From Streptomyces radiopugnans (GTDB lineage: Bacteria > Actinomycetota > Actinomycetes > Streptomycetales > Streptomycetaceae), in the NCBI RefSeq assembly GCF_900110735.1, contig NZ_FOET01000011.1, forward strand, positions 62,001 to 126,000: DNA of 64,000 nt, in the 5' to 3' direction. How positions within the stretch are numbered: the stretch's first letter is position 1; every line of letters begins with the position of its first letter. Shown in pieces: positions 11,073 through 20,740 of this stretch. A program made the position numbers and the translations under genes. A model generated the notes under the pieces. That model searched no databases. It saw nothing but the letters and a program-made list of their open reading frames with translations, and was not told the origin of the DNA.

Positions 11073-12137
11073 GTGACCACACTCACCAAGACCGAGGGCG
11101 CGCCGTCCCCGACCGGGGCGGGTTCCTTCCTCTCGGTTCGCGACCTCCACGTCCGGTTCTCCACCGAGGACGGCATCGTCAAGGCCGTGAACAACCTCTC
11201 CTTCGACGTGGAGCGCGGCAAGACGCTCGGCATCGTGGGTGAGTCCGGTTCCGGGAAGTCGGTGACCAACCTCGCCATCCTGGGCCTGCACAACCCGCGG
11301 TCCACGGAGATCACCGGCGAGATCACCCTGGACGGCCAGGAGCTGACCGGCGCCTCCGAGAAGACGATGGAGAGCCTGCGCGGCAACAAGATGGCGATGA
11401 TCTTCCAGGATCCGCTGACCGCGCTGTCGCCGTACTACACCATCGGCCGCCAGATCGGAGAGCCCTTCCGCAAGCACACGGGCGCCTCCAAGCGCGAGGC
11501 GCGCGAGCGCGCCATCGAGATGCTGGAGAAGGTGGGCATCCCCCACCCCAAGACCCGGGTCGACGACTACCCGCACCAGTTCTCGGGCGGTATGCGGCAG
11601 CGCGCGATGATCGCCATGGCGCTGGTGTGCGACCCCGACCTGCTGATCGCGGACGAGCCGACCACCGCCCTGGACGTCACCGTCCAGGCCCAGATCCTCG
11701 ACCTGCTCAAGGACCTCCAGCAGGAGTTCGGGTCGGCGATCATCTTCATCACCCACGACCTCGGCGTGATCGCGAACATGGCCGACGACATCATGGTGAT
11801 GTACGGCGGCCGGGCCGTGGAGCGGGGCACCACCGGCGAGGTGCTGCGGGCCCCCCAGCACCCCTACACCTGGGGCCTGCTCAGCTCGATGCCCCGGCTC
11901 GGCGGGGACGTGAGCCAGAAGCTCCGGCCGATCGAGGGCACTCCGCCCAGCCTGCTCAACCCGCCGTCGGGCTGCCCCTTCCACCCGCGCTGCGAGTTCA
12001 AGGACAAGGTCCCCGGCGGTGTGTCCTGCACCGGCGACAGGCCCCTGCTGCCCGAGGGCCGCGGAGCCGCCTGCCACCTGACGCCGGAGCAGAAGCGGAC
12101 GTACTTCATCGAGCAGATCAAGCCCCGGCTGGGCTAG
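11073..12137 (+). CDS. peptide ABC transporter ATPase, DppD/OppD type
   Basis: 354-residue cytoplasmic ATPase. Walker A GESGSGKS, signature FSGGMRQR, Walker B LLIADEPTTALD and switch histidine ITHDL are all intact. The C-terminal oligopeptide/dipeptide ATPase extension has the usual cysteine cluster (CPFHPRCEFKDK, later GVSC), probably a metal or Fe-S site. GTG at 11073 follows AGGAGAA (11061-11067). Ten bases after the permease stop and 13 before the second ATPase, so surely cotranscribed. Confidence 0.95.
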   Translation: MTTLTKTEGAPSPTGAGSFLSVRDLHVRFSTEDGIVKAVNNLSFDVERGKTLGIVGESGSGKSVTNLAILGLHNPRSTEITGEITLDGQELTGASEKTMESLRGNKMAMIFQDPLTALSPYYTIGRQIGEPFRKHTGASKREARERAIEMLEKVGIPHPKTRVDDYPHQFSGGMRQRAMIAMALVCDPDLLIADEPTTALDVTVQAQILDLLKDLQQEFGSAIIFITHDLGVIANMADDIMVMYGGRAVERGTTGEVLRAPQHPYTWGLLSSMPRLGGDVSQKLRPIEGTPPSLLNPPSGCPFHPRCEFKDKVPGGVSCTGDRPLLPEGRGAACHLTPEQKRTYFIEQIKPRLG

Positions 12138-12150
12138 GGAGCAACGAGAC

Positions 12151-13287
<1,137 letters not shown>

Positions 13288-13304
13288 GCACCGCGCCGCC
13301 GCCC

Positions 13305-13345
13305 CGGACGCCGCCGTGCCCCCGCGAGGGGCGCGGCGGCGTCCG
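13305..13345. terminator. convergent terminator, peptide importer / S9 peptidase
   Basis: Inverted repeat of 18 bp (13305-13322 with 13328-13345, one G-U) between two convergent genes; can act on both strands. Confidence 0.8.
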
Positions 13346-13352
13346 CGTTGTG

Positions 13353-13380
13353 CGGACCGCGGACCGCGGACCGCGGACGG
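13353..13380. repeat. heptamer tandem repeat
   Basis: Four copies of CGGACCG in direct tandem (13353, 13360, 13367, 13374; the last has one change). Sits in the convergent intergenic gap just after the terminator stem. No function evident; copy number may vary between strains. Confidence 0.75.
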
Positions 13381-13452
13381 GGATGCGGGCGCGGGCGTGG
13401 GATGCGGGCGGGGAGCCGGGACGCCCGGTGCGGCGGCCCGGCTCCCGGGCGG

Positions 13453-15690
13453 CTACGCCACGCCCAGCGACCGCTTGAGGAAGGCGACCTGGAGCAGCAG
13501 CAGGTTCTCGGCCACCTGCTCCTGCGGGGTCATGTGCGTCACCCCGGACAGCGGCAGCACCTCGTGCACGCGGCCCGCCGCCAGCAGCGCCGAGGACAGC
13601 CGCAGGGTGTGGGCGGCCACCACGTTGTCGTCGGCCAGACCGTGGACGATCATCAGCGGCCGGTGCGGCTCGGCCGGCGCCGACAGCCCCTCGTCGGTGA
13701 CCAGCGAGTTGGCCGCGTACGCCTCCGGCCGCTCCTGGGGCAGGCCGAGGTAGCGCTCGGTGTAGTGGGTGTCGTACAGCCGCCAGTCGGTGACGGGCGC
13801 GCCCGCCACCGCCGCGTGGAAGACGTCCGGGCGGCGCAGCACGGCCAGCGCGGCCAGGTAGCCGCCGTAGGACCAGCCGCGGATGCCGACCCGGCCCAGG
13901 TCCAGGGGGTGGTCCCCGGCCAGCGCGTGCAGGGCCTCGACCTGGTCCTCCAGGGTGGTGCCCGCCAGGTCGCCCGCCACCGCCTTCTCCCAGGCGGGGG
14001 AGTTGCCGGGGGTGCCGCGGCCGTCCGCGACCACCACGGCGAATCCCTGGTCGGCGAACCACTGCGAGGTCAGGTGCGCGTTGTGCGCGGCCACCACGCG
14101 CTGGCCGTGCGGGCCGCCGTAGGGGTCCATCAGGACCGGCAGCGCCCCGTCGCCGTCGCGGTACCCGGTGGGCAGCAGCACGGCGGCCGGGATCCGCCGC
14201 GCGCCCGCGCGCAGCAGCCGCGGGCGGGCGGTCAGCACGGGCGTCTCGGCGTGGGAGGCGATGACGGCCAGCGGTGTCGAAGCGCCCTTGCCGGTCTCGG
14301 GCAGGCGCAGCGCCTCGGCGCGGGCGCCGGGGCGGTCCGGGGCCGCGGTGGACAGCACCACGGTGTCCCCGCCGCGGACGGCGGAGGCGATGTGCGCGCC
14401 CTCGGGGGAGACCCGTTCCCAGCCGCCCTGGTCGCCGCTGCCGCGGAACCAGGCCCGGTAGACGGCGATCTCGCCCACCGGTGAGTCCCCGGGCGCGTCC
14501 GGCCCGGCCGAGGCGGAGAACAGCACGTCCTCGTCGCCGACGTCCAGCACCGCCCGTACGTGCAGGGCGGCCGAGGTCAGCGGCCGGTCCCCGACCACCA
14601 GGACGCGGGCCCCGCCCTCGTCGGCGATCCGCACCAGGCGCCCGTCGGGCGTCCAGACGGGTACGCCGGCGAAGAGTTCCAGCCATGCCGGGTCCTCGTC
14701 CGCGTGCAGGGGCGCGGTGCGGCCGGTGGCGGTGTCGACGGTCAGGTAGAGGTGGCTGCGCTGGTCGCGCGACTGGACGAGCAGCAGGGGCGGCCCGCCG
14801 GCCGACCAGTGGACGCGCGCGAGGTAGGGGTAGCGGACGCGGTCCCAGACCACCTCGGTGCGGCCCCCGCCCCCGTCGCGGGCCTCCTCCCCGTCGCGGA
14901 CGTCCTCCCCGTCGCGGACGTCGAGCAGATGGAGCGTCACCTCGGCGTTGTCCGTGCCGGCGGCGGGGTAGGCCACCTCGGCCGGCTCGCTCCCGGGATC
15001 GGCCGGGTCGGCGATCCACCAGCGGCGCACGGGCGAGTCGTCCACCCGGGCGGCCAGCATCCGGGTGCCGTCCGGGGACCACCAGAAGCCCCGGGAGCGG
15101 TCCATCTCCTCGGCCGCCACGAACTCCGCCAGACCCCAGGTGGTACGGCCGCCGCGGGTCTCCTCCGGCTCGGCCAGCGCCCGGTCGTTCCCGCCGTCGC
15201 GGTCCACCACGCGCAGGGCGCCGCCGGCCACGTAGGCGACGCGCCGGCCGTCCGGGGAGGGGCGGGGGTCCACCACCGGGGTGGGGGTGGGCACCTCGCG
15301 CACGGCGGCCGTGCGCAGATCGGCGGTGAACAGCCGTCCGGACAGGGCGAAGGCCGCCGTCTCCACCGCGGAGTCGGTCGCGTAGCCGACCACCCCGGCC
15401 GACCCCTCGCGGCTCCGCTCGCGCCGGGCGCGCTCCTCGGGCGACAGCTCCTCGTCCGCCCCGCCGAGCAGCTCCGCCGGGTCGGCCACCGCGCGCTCCC
15501 CGTCCCCGTCCGGGCCGGGCCCGCCGGCGCCGCCGAGGTCCCGCACCCACAGCAGGTTCGCCCGGTCGGTGCCGCCGCGGGAGCGGAGGAAGACGATCCG
15601 GGAGCCGTCAGGGGCCACGGTGAAGGCGCGCGGCGCCCCCAGGGTGAAGCGCTGCGTTCTGGCGTACTGGCGTGGAAACGACATGACCAT
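13453..15690 (-). CDS. S9 family prolyl oligopeptidase / dipeptidyl peptidase
   Basis: 745-residue serine peptidase with DPP-IV-like N-terminal beta-propeller and C-terminal alpha/beta-hydrolase domain. Nucleophile motif GWSYGGY, oxyanion region YGGPHGQRV, acid HGLADDNV and catalytic His in SGVTHM are in the right order. No signal peptide, so cytoplasmic. ATG 15690 is supported by TACGCT six bases upstream on the minus strand (leaderless type). The propeller carries a short tandem repeat encoding DVRDGE/DVRDGE/EARDGG near residue 260. Downstream of, and convergent with, the peptide importer, so a role in digesting imported peptides is an attractive inference. Confidence 0.92.
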   Translation of the reverse strand: MVMSFPRQYARTQRFTLGAPRAFTVAPDGSRIVFLRSRGGTDRANLLWVRDLGGAGGPGPDGDGERAVADPAELLGGADEELSPEERARRERSREGSAGVVGYATDSAVETAAFALSGRLFTADLRTAAVREVPTPTPVVDPRPSPDGRRVAYVAGGALRVVDRDGGNDRALAEPEETRGGRTTWGLAEFVAAEEMDRSRGFWWSPDGTRMLAARVDDSPVRRWWIADPADPGSEPAEVAYPAAGTDNAEVTLHLLDVRDGEDVRDGEEARDGGGGRTEVVWDRVRYPYLARVHWSAGGPPLLLVQSRDQRSHLYLTVDTATGRTAPLHADEDPAWLELFAGVPVWTPDGRLVRIADEGGARVLVVGDRPLTSAALHVRAVLDVGDEDVLFSASAGPDAPGDSPVGEIAVYRAWFRGSGDQGGWERVSPEGAHIASAVRGGDTVVLSTAAPDRPGARAEALRLPETGKGASTPLAVIASHAETPVLTARPRLLRAGARRIPAAVLLPTGYRDGDGALPVLMDPYGGPHGQRVVAAHNAHLTSQWFADQGFAVVVADGRGTPGNSPAWEKAVAGDLAGTTLEDQVEALHALAGDHPLDLGRVGIRGWSYGGYLAALAVLRRPDVFHAAVAGAPVTDWRLYDTHYTERYLGLPQERPEAYAANSLVTDEGLSAPAEPHRPLMIVHGLADDNVVAAHTLRLSSALLAAGRVHEVLPLSGVTHMTPQEQVAENLLLLQVAFLKRSLGVA

Positions 15691-15696
15691 GGGGCG

Positions 15697-15702
15697 AGCG
15701 TA
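15697..15702 (-). promoter_or_regulatory. -10 box of leaderless S9 peptidase transcript
   Basis: TACGCT on the minus strand, six bases before the ATG at 15690; fits TAnnnT and the leaderless spacing seen at several other genes here. No ribosome-binding site is present. Confidence 0.55.
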
Positions 15703-15982
15703 CGGCGTTCCGGGGCCGTTTCCCCGTGTGCGCCCGCCACCGGTTCCCGCCCGTCCCCCGGAGGCCTTCCAAGGGCCCGGAAGGCAGTCCGGAGAAGGGA
15801 ACGTGTCCAAGGTCACACGGGTGTGCGCCCCTCTTCTGCACCCGTGCACCGATCCGTGCCGACTCACGGAAAGTTATGATCCGTTGCGCATGGTTCGCGA
15901 TGGGGTATGTAGCTTCACAACTGCCCTGTCGTACAAGCATCCTGATTCCGTGTCGACCGCGCGCTCTTGGAGGTGAACCGCC

Positions 15983-16177
15983 GTGGCACTCTCGATTTCG
16001 GCGGTGGTGCTGCTGGCGATCATCGTCTTCCTGCTGATCAAGAAATCCGGACTGAAGACCGGCCACGCACTGGTCTGCATGCTCCTGGGCTTCTACATGG
16101 CCAGTTCGTCGATCGCTCCCACCATCAGCGAACTGACCTCGAATGTCGCGGGCATGATCGGCAGCATCAAGTTCTGA
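15983..16177 (+). CDS. small membrane protein, 64 residues
   Basis: Starts MALSISAVVLLAIIVFLL and has two hydrophobic stretches (about 5-18 and 26-45) separated by KKSGLKTGH. A near-consensus GGAGGTGA (15969-15976) precedes the GTG, so translation is well supported. I do not recognise a function; small membrane proteins of this size are conserved near mshB in Streptomyces as far as I recall. Followed 24 bases later by mshB, which has its own apparent leaderless promoter. Confidence 0.85.
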   Translation: MALSISAVVLLAIIVFLLIKKSGLKTGHALVCMLLGFYMASSSIAPTISELTSNVAGMIGSIKF

Positions 16178-16188
16178 CACCGGCGGCG

Positions 16189-16194
16189 TAGGCT
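16189..16194 (+). promoter_or_regulatory. -10 box of leaderless mshB transcript
   Basis: TAGGCT, seven bases before the mshB ATG at 16202, with no ribosome-binding site between. Confidence 0.6.
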
Positions 16195-16201
16195 CGCCCT
16201 C

Positions 16202-17140
16202 ATGACCGAGCTTCCCGCGCGCCGCCTGATGCTGGTCCACGCGCACCCCGACGACGAGTCGATCACCAACGGCGTCACCATGGCCCGATACGCCGCCGAG
16301 GGTGCGCTGGTCACCCTGGTGACCTGCACGCTGGGGGAGGAGGGCGAGGTCATCCCGCCCGCCCTGGCGCATCTCGCGGCCGACCGCGAGGACGGGCTGG
16401 GGCCGCACCGGATCGGCGAACTGCGGCACGCCATGCGGGAGCTGGGCGTGGCCGACCACCGCTTCCTGGGCGGCCCGGGCCGCTACCGGGACTCGGGGAT
16501 GTTCGGCACCCCGGCCAACGAGCGCGCCGGCTGCTTCTGGCGGGCGGACGTCGACGAGGCGGCCTCCCACCTCGTCGCGGAGATCCGCCAGGTGCGCCCC
16601 CAGGTGCTCGTCACCTACGACCCGAACGGCGGGTACGGCCACCCCGACCACATCCAGGCCCACCGGGTCGCGATGCGCGCGGTGGAGCTGGCGGCCGACC
16701 CCGCATACCGCACGGAGCGGGACGGGGCGCCGCACCGGGTCGGGCGCGTCTACTGGAACTGCGCGGCGCGCTCGGCGGTCGAGGAGGGCTTCGCCCGCCT
16801 GCGCGCCGCCGGCGGCGGCCCCTTCCCGGAACCCGCCTCGATCGAGGACGTCCCCGGCGTGGTGGACGACGCCGAGGTGGACGCCGTCATCGAGGGCGGT
16901 GAGGCCGAGGCCGCCGCCAAGGCCGCGGCGATGCGCGCCCACGCCACCCAGATCGTGGTCGCCGACTCCCCGTCCGGGCCTCCCGGGTCCTTCGCCCTGT
17001 CCAACCGGCTCAGCCAGCCGCTGCTGCACACCGAGCACTTCCGGCTGGCCGACGGCGCGGAGGCCCCCGGCACGCCGCCGCTGCGCGACCTCTTCGAGGG
17101 GCTGGTGGGAGCGGCCGGAAGCGCGGAGGGCCCCCGGTGA
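16202..17140 (+). CDS. mshB: mycothiol biosynthesis deacetylase MshB
   Basis: 312-residue zinc deacetylase that removes the acetyl group from GlcNAc-inositol to give GlcN-inositol in mycothiol synthesis. N-terminal AHPDDE (residues 14-19) and the later HPDH supply the metal ligands (His, Asp, His) of the LmbE/PIG-L family; the length and flanking sequence fit MshB rather than the amidase Mca. Overlaps the next gene by 4 bases (GTGA). Cytoplasmic. Confidence 0.95.
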   Translation: MTELPARRLMLVHAHPDDESITNGVTMARYAAEGALVTLVTCTLGEEGEVIPPALAHLAADREDGLGPHRIGELRHAMRELGVADHRFLGGPGRYRDSGMFGTPANERAGCFWRADVDEAASHLVAEIRQVRPQVLVTYDPNGGYGHPDHIQAHRVAMRAVELAADPAYRTERDGAPHRVGRVYWNCAARSAVEEGFARLRAAGGGPFPEPASIEDVPGVVDDAEVDAVIEGGEAEAAAKAAAMRAHATQIVVADSPSGPPGSFALSNRLSQPLLHTEHFRLADGAEAPGTPPLRDLFEGLVGAAGSAEGPR

Positions 17141-17529
17141 GGGCGCGCTGGGCACGGGGCGCCGCATACGCCGTACTGACCGTGCTGGGCGCGGTGGTGG
17201 CCGTCGCGGGCGCCCTCGTCCAGGCCGGCTGGTTCCCGCTGGGACTGCTGCTGGCGCTCGGCGCGGCCGTGGCGCTGTTCTACGGCGGCGCGCGGCTGAC
17301 GGGCACGAAGGTCGGAGCGGCGGCCCCGGCGGGCGGCTGGATGCTGGTGGTGCTGCTGCTGACCGCGTCGCGCCCCGAGGGCGACTTCGTCTTCGGCACC
17401 GGGCTGGGCTCCTACGTCTTCCTGCTGGGCGGGATGTTCGCCGCTGTGATGTGCGCCACGGTCGCGCCCTCCGGGCACCTTCCGCCCGCGGGAACCACGG
17501 GCCCCGCGGATCTCGTGAAGGGAAGGTGA
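17137..17529 (+). CDS. DUF6113-type membrane protein
   Basis: 130 residues with about four hydrophobic segments (residues 7-28, 30-52, 62-78, 88-108). GTG start overlaps the mshB stop (GTGA), so it is translationally coupled. A small membrane protein in this slot after mshB is widespread in actinobacteria (compare Rv1171, from memory). Function unknown; coupling hints at a link with mycothiol or simply shared expression. Confidence 0.82.
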   Translation: MRARWARGAAYAVLTVLGAVVAVAGALVQAGWFPLGLLLALGAAVALFYGGARLTGTKVGAAAPAGGWMLVVLLLTASRPEGDFVFGTGLGSYVFLLGGMFAAVMCATVAPSGHLPPAGTTGPADLVKGR

Positions 17530-17531
17530 AA

Positions 17532-17558
17532 CGGCCGGAGGCGGTCGGCCTCCGGTCG
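17532..17558 (+). terminator. hairpin after mshB operon
   Basis: Eleven-bp stem with one G-U (17532-17542 with 17548-17558), beginning right after the DUF6113 stop. No T-tract. Confidence 0.6.
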
Positions 17559-17756
17559 ACAACCGGCCCCGAAGTGACCGAGAATCCGCGCGGCGATATG
17601 CCGGCGCGGCACCCGCACACGGTCCGCCGGGGCGGTGATTCGGCACTCCCGGGACCCGGGGCGGCGGCCCCCAGTAAGGTGGTGCGCGCCGGCGAGCCGC
17701 TCGTGCGAGCCGATCGGAACCATGACGGGCGGCGAATCCAACCGGGAGATCCTGCA

Positions 17757-19754
17757 TTGAGCCGTGAAACTGACAGTCCGTCCTCCGGGCCCCGGGCGCG
17801 GGGCGGCGCCGCCCGTCCGCCGGGGAACGAGCCGTACGCCGCACCGGCGGGCGAGCCCACCGCGCGGCCGGGCGAGCCGAAGACCGAGACCACGCTGACC
17901 ACCCGCATCCGGATCAACATCCCGGGTTCCCGCCCCATCCCGCCGGTCGTCGTGCGCAAGCCCGTCGGCGAGGCCGGCGGTGGGACCGGCGAGGAGACGT
18001 CCGGCGCCTACGGGACCACGGCGGGGCCGGACGGCCCGTCGGGCGGCGCGGCGGCGGGCGCGCCGGGGCCGAACGGCGCGCCGGTGAAGCCTGGTTCGGC
18101 CGGGCCGGGGGGCTCCTCGGCCAACGGCGGCGGAAAGCAGACCAGTTCGTGGTTCGCCCCGCGCAAGCCTCCGTCCGGCGGCGGCGCACAGGGTGCGCCC
18201 GGCGGCGCGAACGGCGGCGCGCCCGCCCCGGGGGCCGCGGCCCCCGCGGGACCGCCGCGGCAGCGCACCGACACCCCGCCGCACGGCTTCCCGGCCGACG
18301 GGACGGACGCCACCGGCCCGATCGGAGCCGTCCGCCCCGGCGGAACCCCGCCGCACGGGCCGGAGGGCACCCCGCCGCACGGCTTCCCCGCCGCCCCGCC
18401 GCCGGCCCGGGGCGACGGCCCCAGCGGGCCGACCACCGGACCGGCCACCGGCGGAATGCCGCTGCTGCCGCCGGGGTTCCGGCAGCAGCACGATGGCCCG
18501 CCGCCCGGTCCGGGCGGTCCGGGCGACACCGGGCCGCAGCCCACCGTGTCCGAGGCCACCGGCCCCACGCCCGGCCCCGTCACCGCGCCCGAGCCGCCGC
18601 GCACCGGCGGACCGGCCCTCGACCTCGGCGGCCCCGCCGCCGGACCGGGCCTCCCGGCGGGCCCCGGCCCCTCCAGCGGCAGGGTCTCCGGCGACACCCT
18701 GGTCAGCGGCATCCCGCGGGTGCCCGCGGCCGACGACGACGGCCGGTCCGCCCCCTCCGAGGAGGACCACGACGCCCGGCCGCCCGCACCGGCTCCCGCC
18801 AAGCGGGGCCGCTCCAAGCTGGTCCTGCTCGGCGTCGCCACCTTCGGTGTGCTCGGCGTCGCGTACGGCGCCGGCCTGCTGCTGGACCACGCCGACGTGC
18901 CCAACGGCACCACCGTGCTCGGCGTGGACATCGGCGGCACCGGCAAGGACGAGGCGATGAACAAGCTCGACGCCGTTCTCGGCGAGCGGGCCCGCACACC
19001 GCTGGTCCTCGAGGTGGAGGGCGAGCAGAAGACGCTCAAGCCGAGTGTCGCGGGACTGTCGCTGGACACCGAGAACACCGTGCGGGACGCCTCGGGGCGG
19101 GACTACAACCCCGTCTCCGTCATCGGATCGCTCCTCGGCGGCGCCCGGCAGGCCGAGCCGGTCTTCAAGGTCGACGAGGAGAAGCTCACGGCGGCCCTGA
19201 GGGACCTCACCGGATCGTCCGGCGGCGGCGCGCCGCAGGACGGGATGGTGAAGTTCGTCGGCGGCAAGGCCGTCGGCGTCCCGGGCAAGCCGCACAAGCA
19301 GGTCGACGTCGGCAAGGGCGCCGATCTGCTGGAGGACGCCTACCGGGCGCAGGTGGCCACCGGGAAGAGCGAGGCGGTCGAGCTGCCGGTCGCCCTCCGG
19401 CGGCCCTCGGTCGACCAGAAGGAGATCGACCGGGCGATCCGGGAGTTCGGCGAGCCGGCGATGTCCGGACTGGTCACGGTGAAGGCGGGCGACAGGTCGA
19501 TCCCGTTCAGCCCCACCGGGTCGCTGCCGAAGTTCCTGTCCATGAAGCCGGTGAACGGCAAGCTCGTGGACACCTACGACCTCGAGGTGCTCAAGGAGCT
19601 GTACGGCAGCACCTTCGACGGCGTCCTGATCGCCCGCGGCAACGGGTCCAAGACGCCGGTCACCCCCCAGGACGTCGCGGGCGCGCTGCGCGAGGCGCTC
19701 CGCCAGACGGACCCGGCCAAGCGGGTCGGCGTCATCGAGCTCGACCCGCGGTAG
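17757..19754 (+). CDS. membrane protein with PG_binding_4-like domains
   Basis: 665 residues. TTG 17757 is preferred: GGGAG (17743-17747) at proper spacing, and upstream sequence is not protein-like. Residues 1-350 are a disordered Pro/Gly/Ala-rich cytoplasmic tail with repeated TPPHGFP and TPPHGPEG units. One membrane helix follows at about 353-375 (LVLLGVATFGVLGVAYGAGL), then an exported part with YoaR/PG_binding_4-like segments (GVDIGGTGKDEAMNKLD; GVLIARGNG near the end). No VanW domain is visible at the C-terminus, unlike many relatives. Likely a cell-envelope protein that binds peptidoglycan; the enzymatic role, if any, is unknown. Confidence 0.8.
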   Translation: MSRETDSPSSGPRARGGAARPPGNEPYAAPAGEPTARPGEPKTETTLTTRIRINIPGSRPIPPVVVRKPVGEAGGGTGEETSGAYGTTAGPDGPSGGAAAGAPGPNGAPVKPGSAGPGGSSANGGGKQTSSWFAPRKPPSGGGAQGAPGGANGGAPAPGAAAPAGPPRQRTDTPPHGFPADGTDATGPIGAVRPGGTPPHGPEGTPPHGFPAAPPPARGDGPSGPTTGPATGGMPLLPPGFRQQHDGPPPGPGGPGDTGPQPTVSEATGPTPGPVTAPEPPRTGGPALDLGGPAAGPGLPAGPGPSSGRVSGDTLVSGIPRVPAADDDGRSAPSEEDHDARPPAPAPAKRGRSKLVLLGVATFGVLGVAYGAGLLLDHADVPNGTTVLGVDIGGTGKDEAMNKLDAVLGERARTPLVLEVEGEQKTLKPSVAGLSLDTENTVRDASGRDYNPVSVIGSLLGGARQAEPVFKVDEEKLTAALRDLTGSSGGGAPQDGMVKFVGGKAVGVPGKPHKQVDVGKGADLLEDAYRAQVATGKSEAVELPVALRRPSVDQKEIDRAIREFGEPAMSGLVTVKAGDRSIPFSPTGSLPKFLSMKPVNGKLVDTYDLEVLKELYGSTFDGVLIARGNGSKTPVTPQDVAGALREALRQTDPAKRVGVIELDPR

Positions 19755-19782
19755 ACGGCTGCGGGCGGGCCCGCCTCCGGCC

Positions 19783-19811
19783 GGTGCCGGTGTCGTTTCG
19801 GCACTGGCACC
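19783..19811. terminator. first of two terminator stems
   Basis: Ten-bp stem (19783-19792 with 19802-19811, one G-U) between convergent genes. Confidence 0.6.
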
Positions 19812-19813
19812 GG

Positions 19814-19851
19814 CGCCGTGCCGGCCGGGGCGAACCCCGGCCGGCACGGCG
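19814..19851. terminator. second, stronger bidirectional terminator
   Basis: Perfect 17-bp stem (19814-19830 with 19835-19851), four-base loop CGAA on the plus strand (UUCG in the minus-strand RNA), abutting the stop codon of the minus-strand gene. Confidence 0.85.
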
Positions 19852-20721
19852 TTAGTTGAGCCGGGAGCGGGCCGCCCGCGCCTCGCGGCGCACGGCGACC
19901 GCGGCGTTGGGCTCCATCGCGGCGACCATGTCGGCGTACGCCTCCATCTCCCGCGCGCCGCCGACGAAGTCGCCCCGCTCCACCAGCAGCCGCGCCCGCT
20001 CGTAGCGCAGCCGGGCCGGGTGGTGCGGCAGCAGCAGGGACAGCTCCACCGCCCAGAGCTGGACGTCGGTGTGCTCGGGGCGGGCCGCCGCCCACGCGCG
20101 GATGTTGTTCAGCACCCGCAGCACGATCTCCACGGGGCCGGCCGGCTGGAACATCGCCTCCGACAGCGGCGCTCCCGCCGTGCCCGCCACCAGCAGCTCG
20201 ACGTCCTGCCCGGTCAGCGGCAGACCGCCCGCGAAGGGGTCGGCGAGGACGTGCTCGCCGCGGGGATCGCCGAAGCCGACCACGAAGTGCCCGGGCAGGG
20301 CGACCCCGTACACCGGCGCGCCCGCCCGGCGCGCGACCTCCATCCACACCACCGACAGCAGGATCGGCAGTCCCCGCCGCCGCCTCAGCACCTCGCTCAG
20401 CAGCGAGGACTCCAGTCGGCGGTAGTCGGCGGGCGTGCCGTGGAAGCCGTGGCGCCCGCCGAGGAGCTCGGCCAGGGCGTGCGCCCACTGCGCGGGGGTG
20501 CGCGAGGGCGCGTACGGCAGCAGGCCCGTCAGCCGGTCCAGCTCGATCTGGGCGGCGTCGACGAGAGCGTCCGCGCCCTTGCCGCCCTCCGCGCGTACGG
20601 CGGGGTCGGCCTCGGCGCCGACCAGCAGGCACAGCAGTGCCAGATCGGGCCGCTCGGCCCGCGCGGCCCGTGCGAAGCGCTCCCGCACCGAGTCGGCGCC
20701 CGCGTTCTCCGGACTGTCCAT
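19852..20721 (-). CDS. SirB1-like transglutaminase-fold protein
   Basis: 289 residues. Contains the SirB1 N-terminal transglutaminase-like core: LSEVLRRRRGLPILLSVV, later GVALPGHFVVGF and ADPFAGG, followed by a TPR-like helical C-terminus (RPEHTDVQLWAVELSLLLPHHP). The catalytic Cys of classical transglutaminases is absent at the usual place (Leu/Pro instead), as in other SirB1 proteins. ATG 20721 is preceded by GGGAGGG. Only 19 bases separate it from the upstream acetyltransferase gene, so the two are probably cotranscribed. Function unknown. Confidence 0.85.
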   Translation of the reverse strand: MDSPENAGADSVRERFARAARAERPDLALLCLLVGAEADPAVRAEGGKGADALVDAAQIELDRLTGLLPYAPSRTPAQWAHALAELLGGRHGFHGTPADYRRLESSLLSEVLRRRRGLPILLSVVWMEVARRAGAPVYGVALPGHFVVGFGDPRGEHVLADPFAGGLPLTGQDVELLVAGTAGAPLSEAMFQPAGPVEIVLRVLNNIRAWAAARPEHTDVQLWAVELSLLLPHHPARLRYERARLLVERGDFVGGAREMEAYADMVAAMEPNAAVAVRREARAARSRLN

Positions 20722-20740
20722 CAGGCCCTCCCTGCCCGGT

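Noticed and set aside
17571..17587. Shared GAAGTGACCGAGAATCC-like motif also near 24290-24308 (minus)
   Set aside because: Only two imperfect copies with differing orientation and distance to genes; could be chance.
17412..19847. 811-codon minus-strand open frame
   Set aside because: Antisense of the PG_binding_4-like gene; mirror composition.
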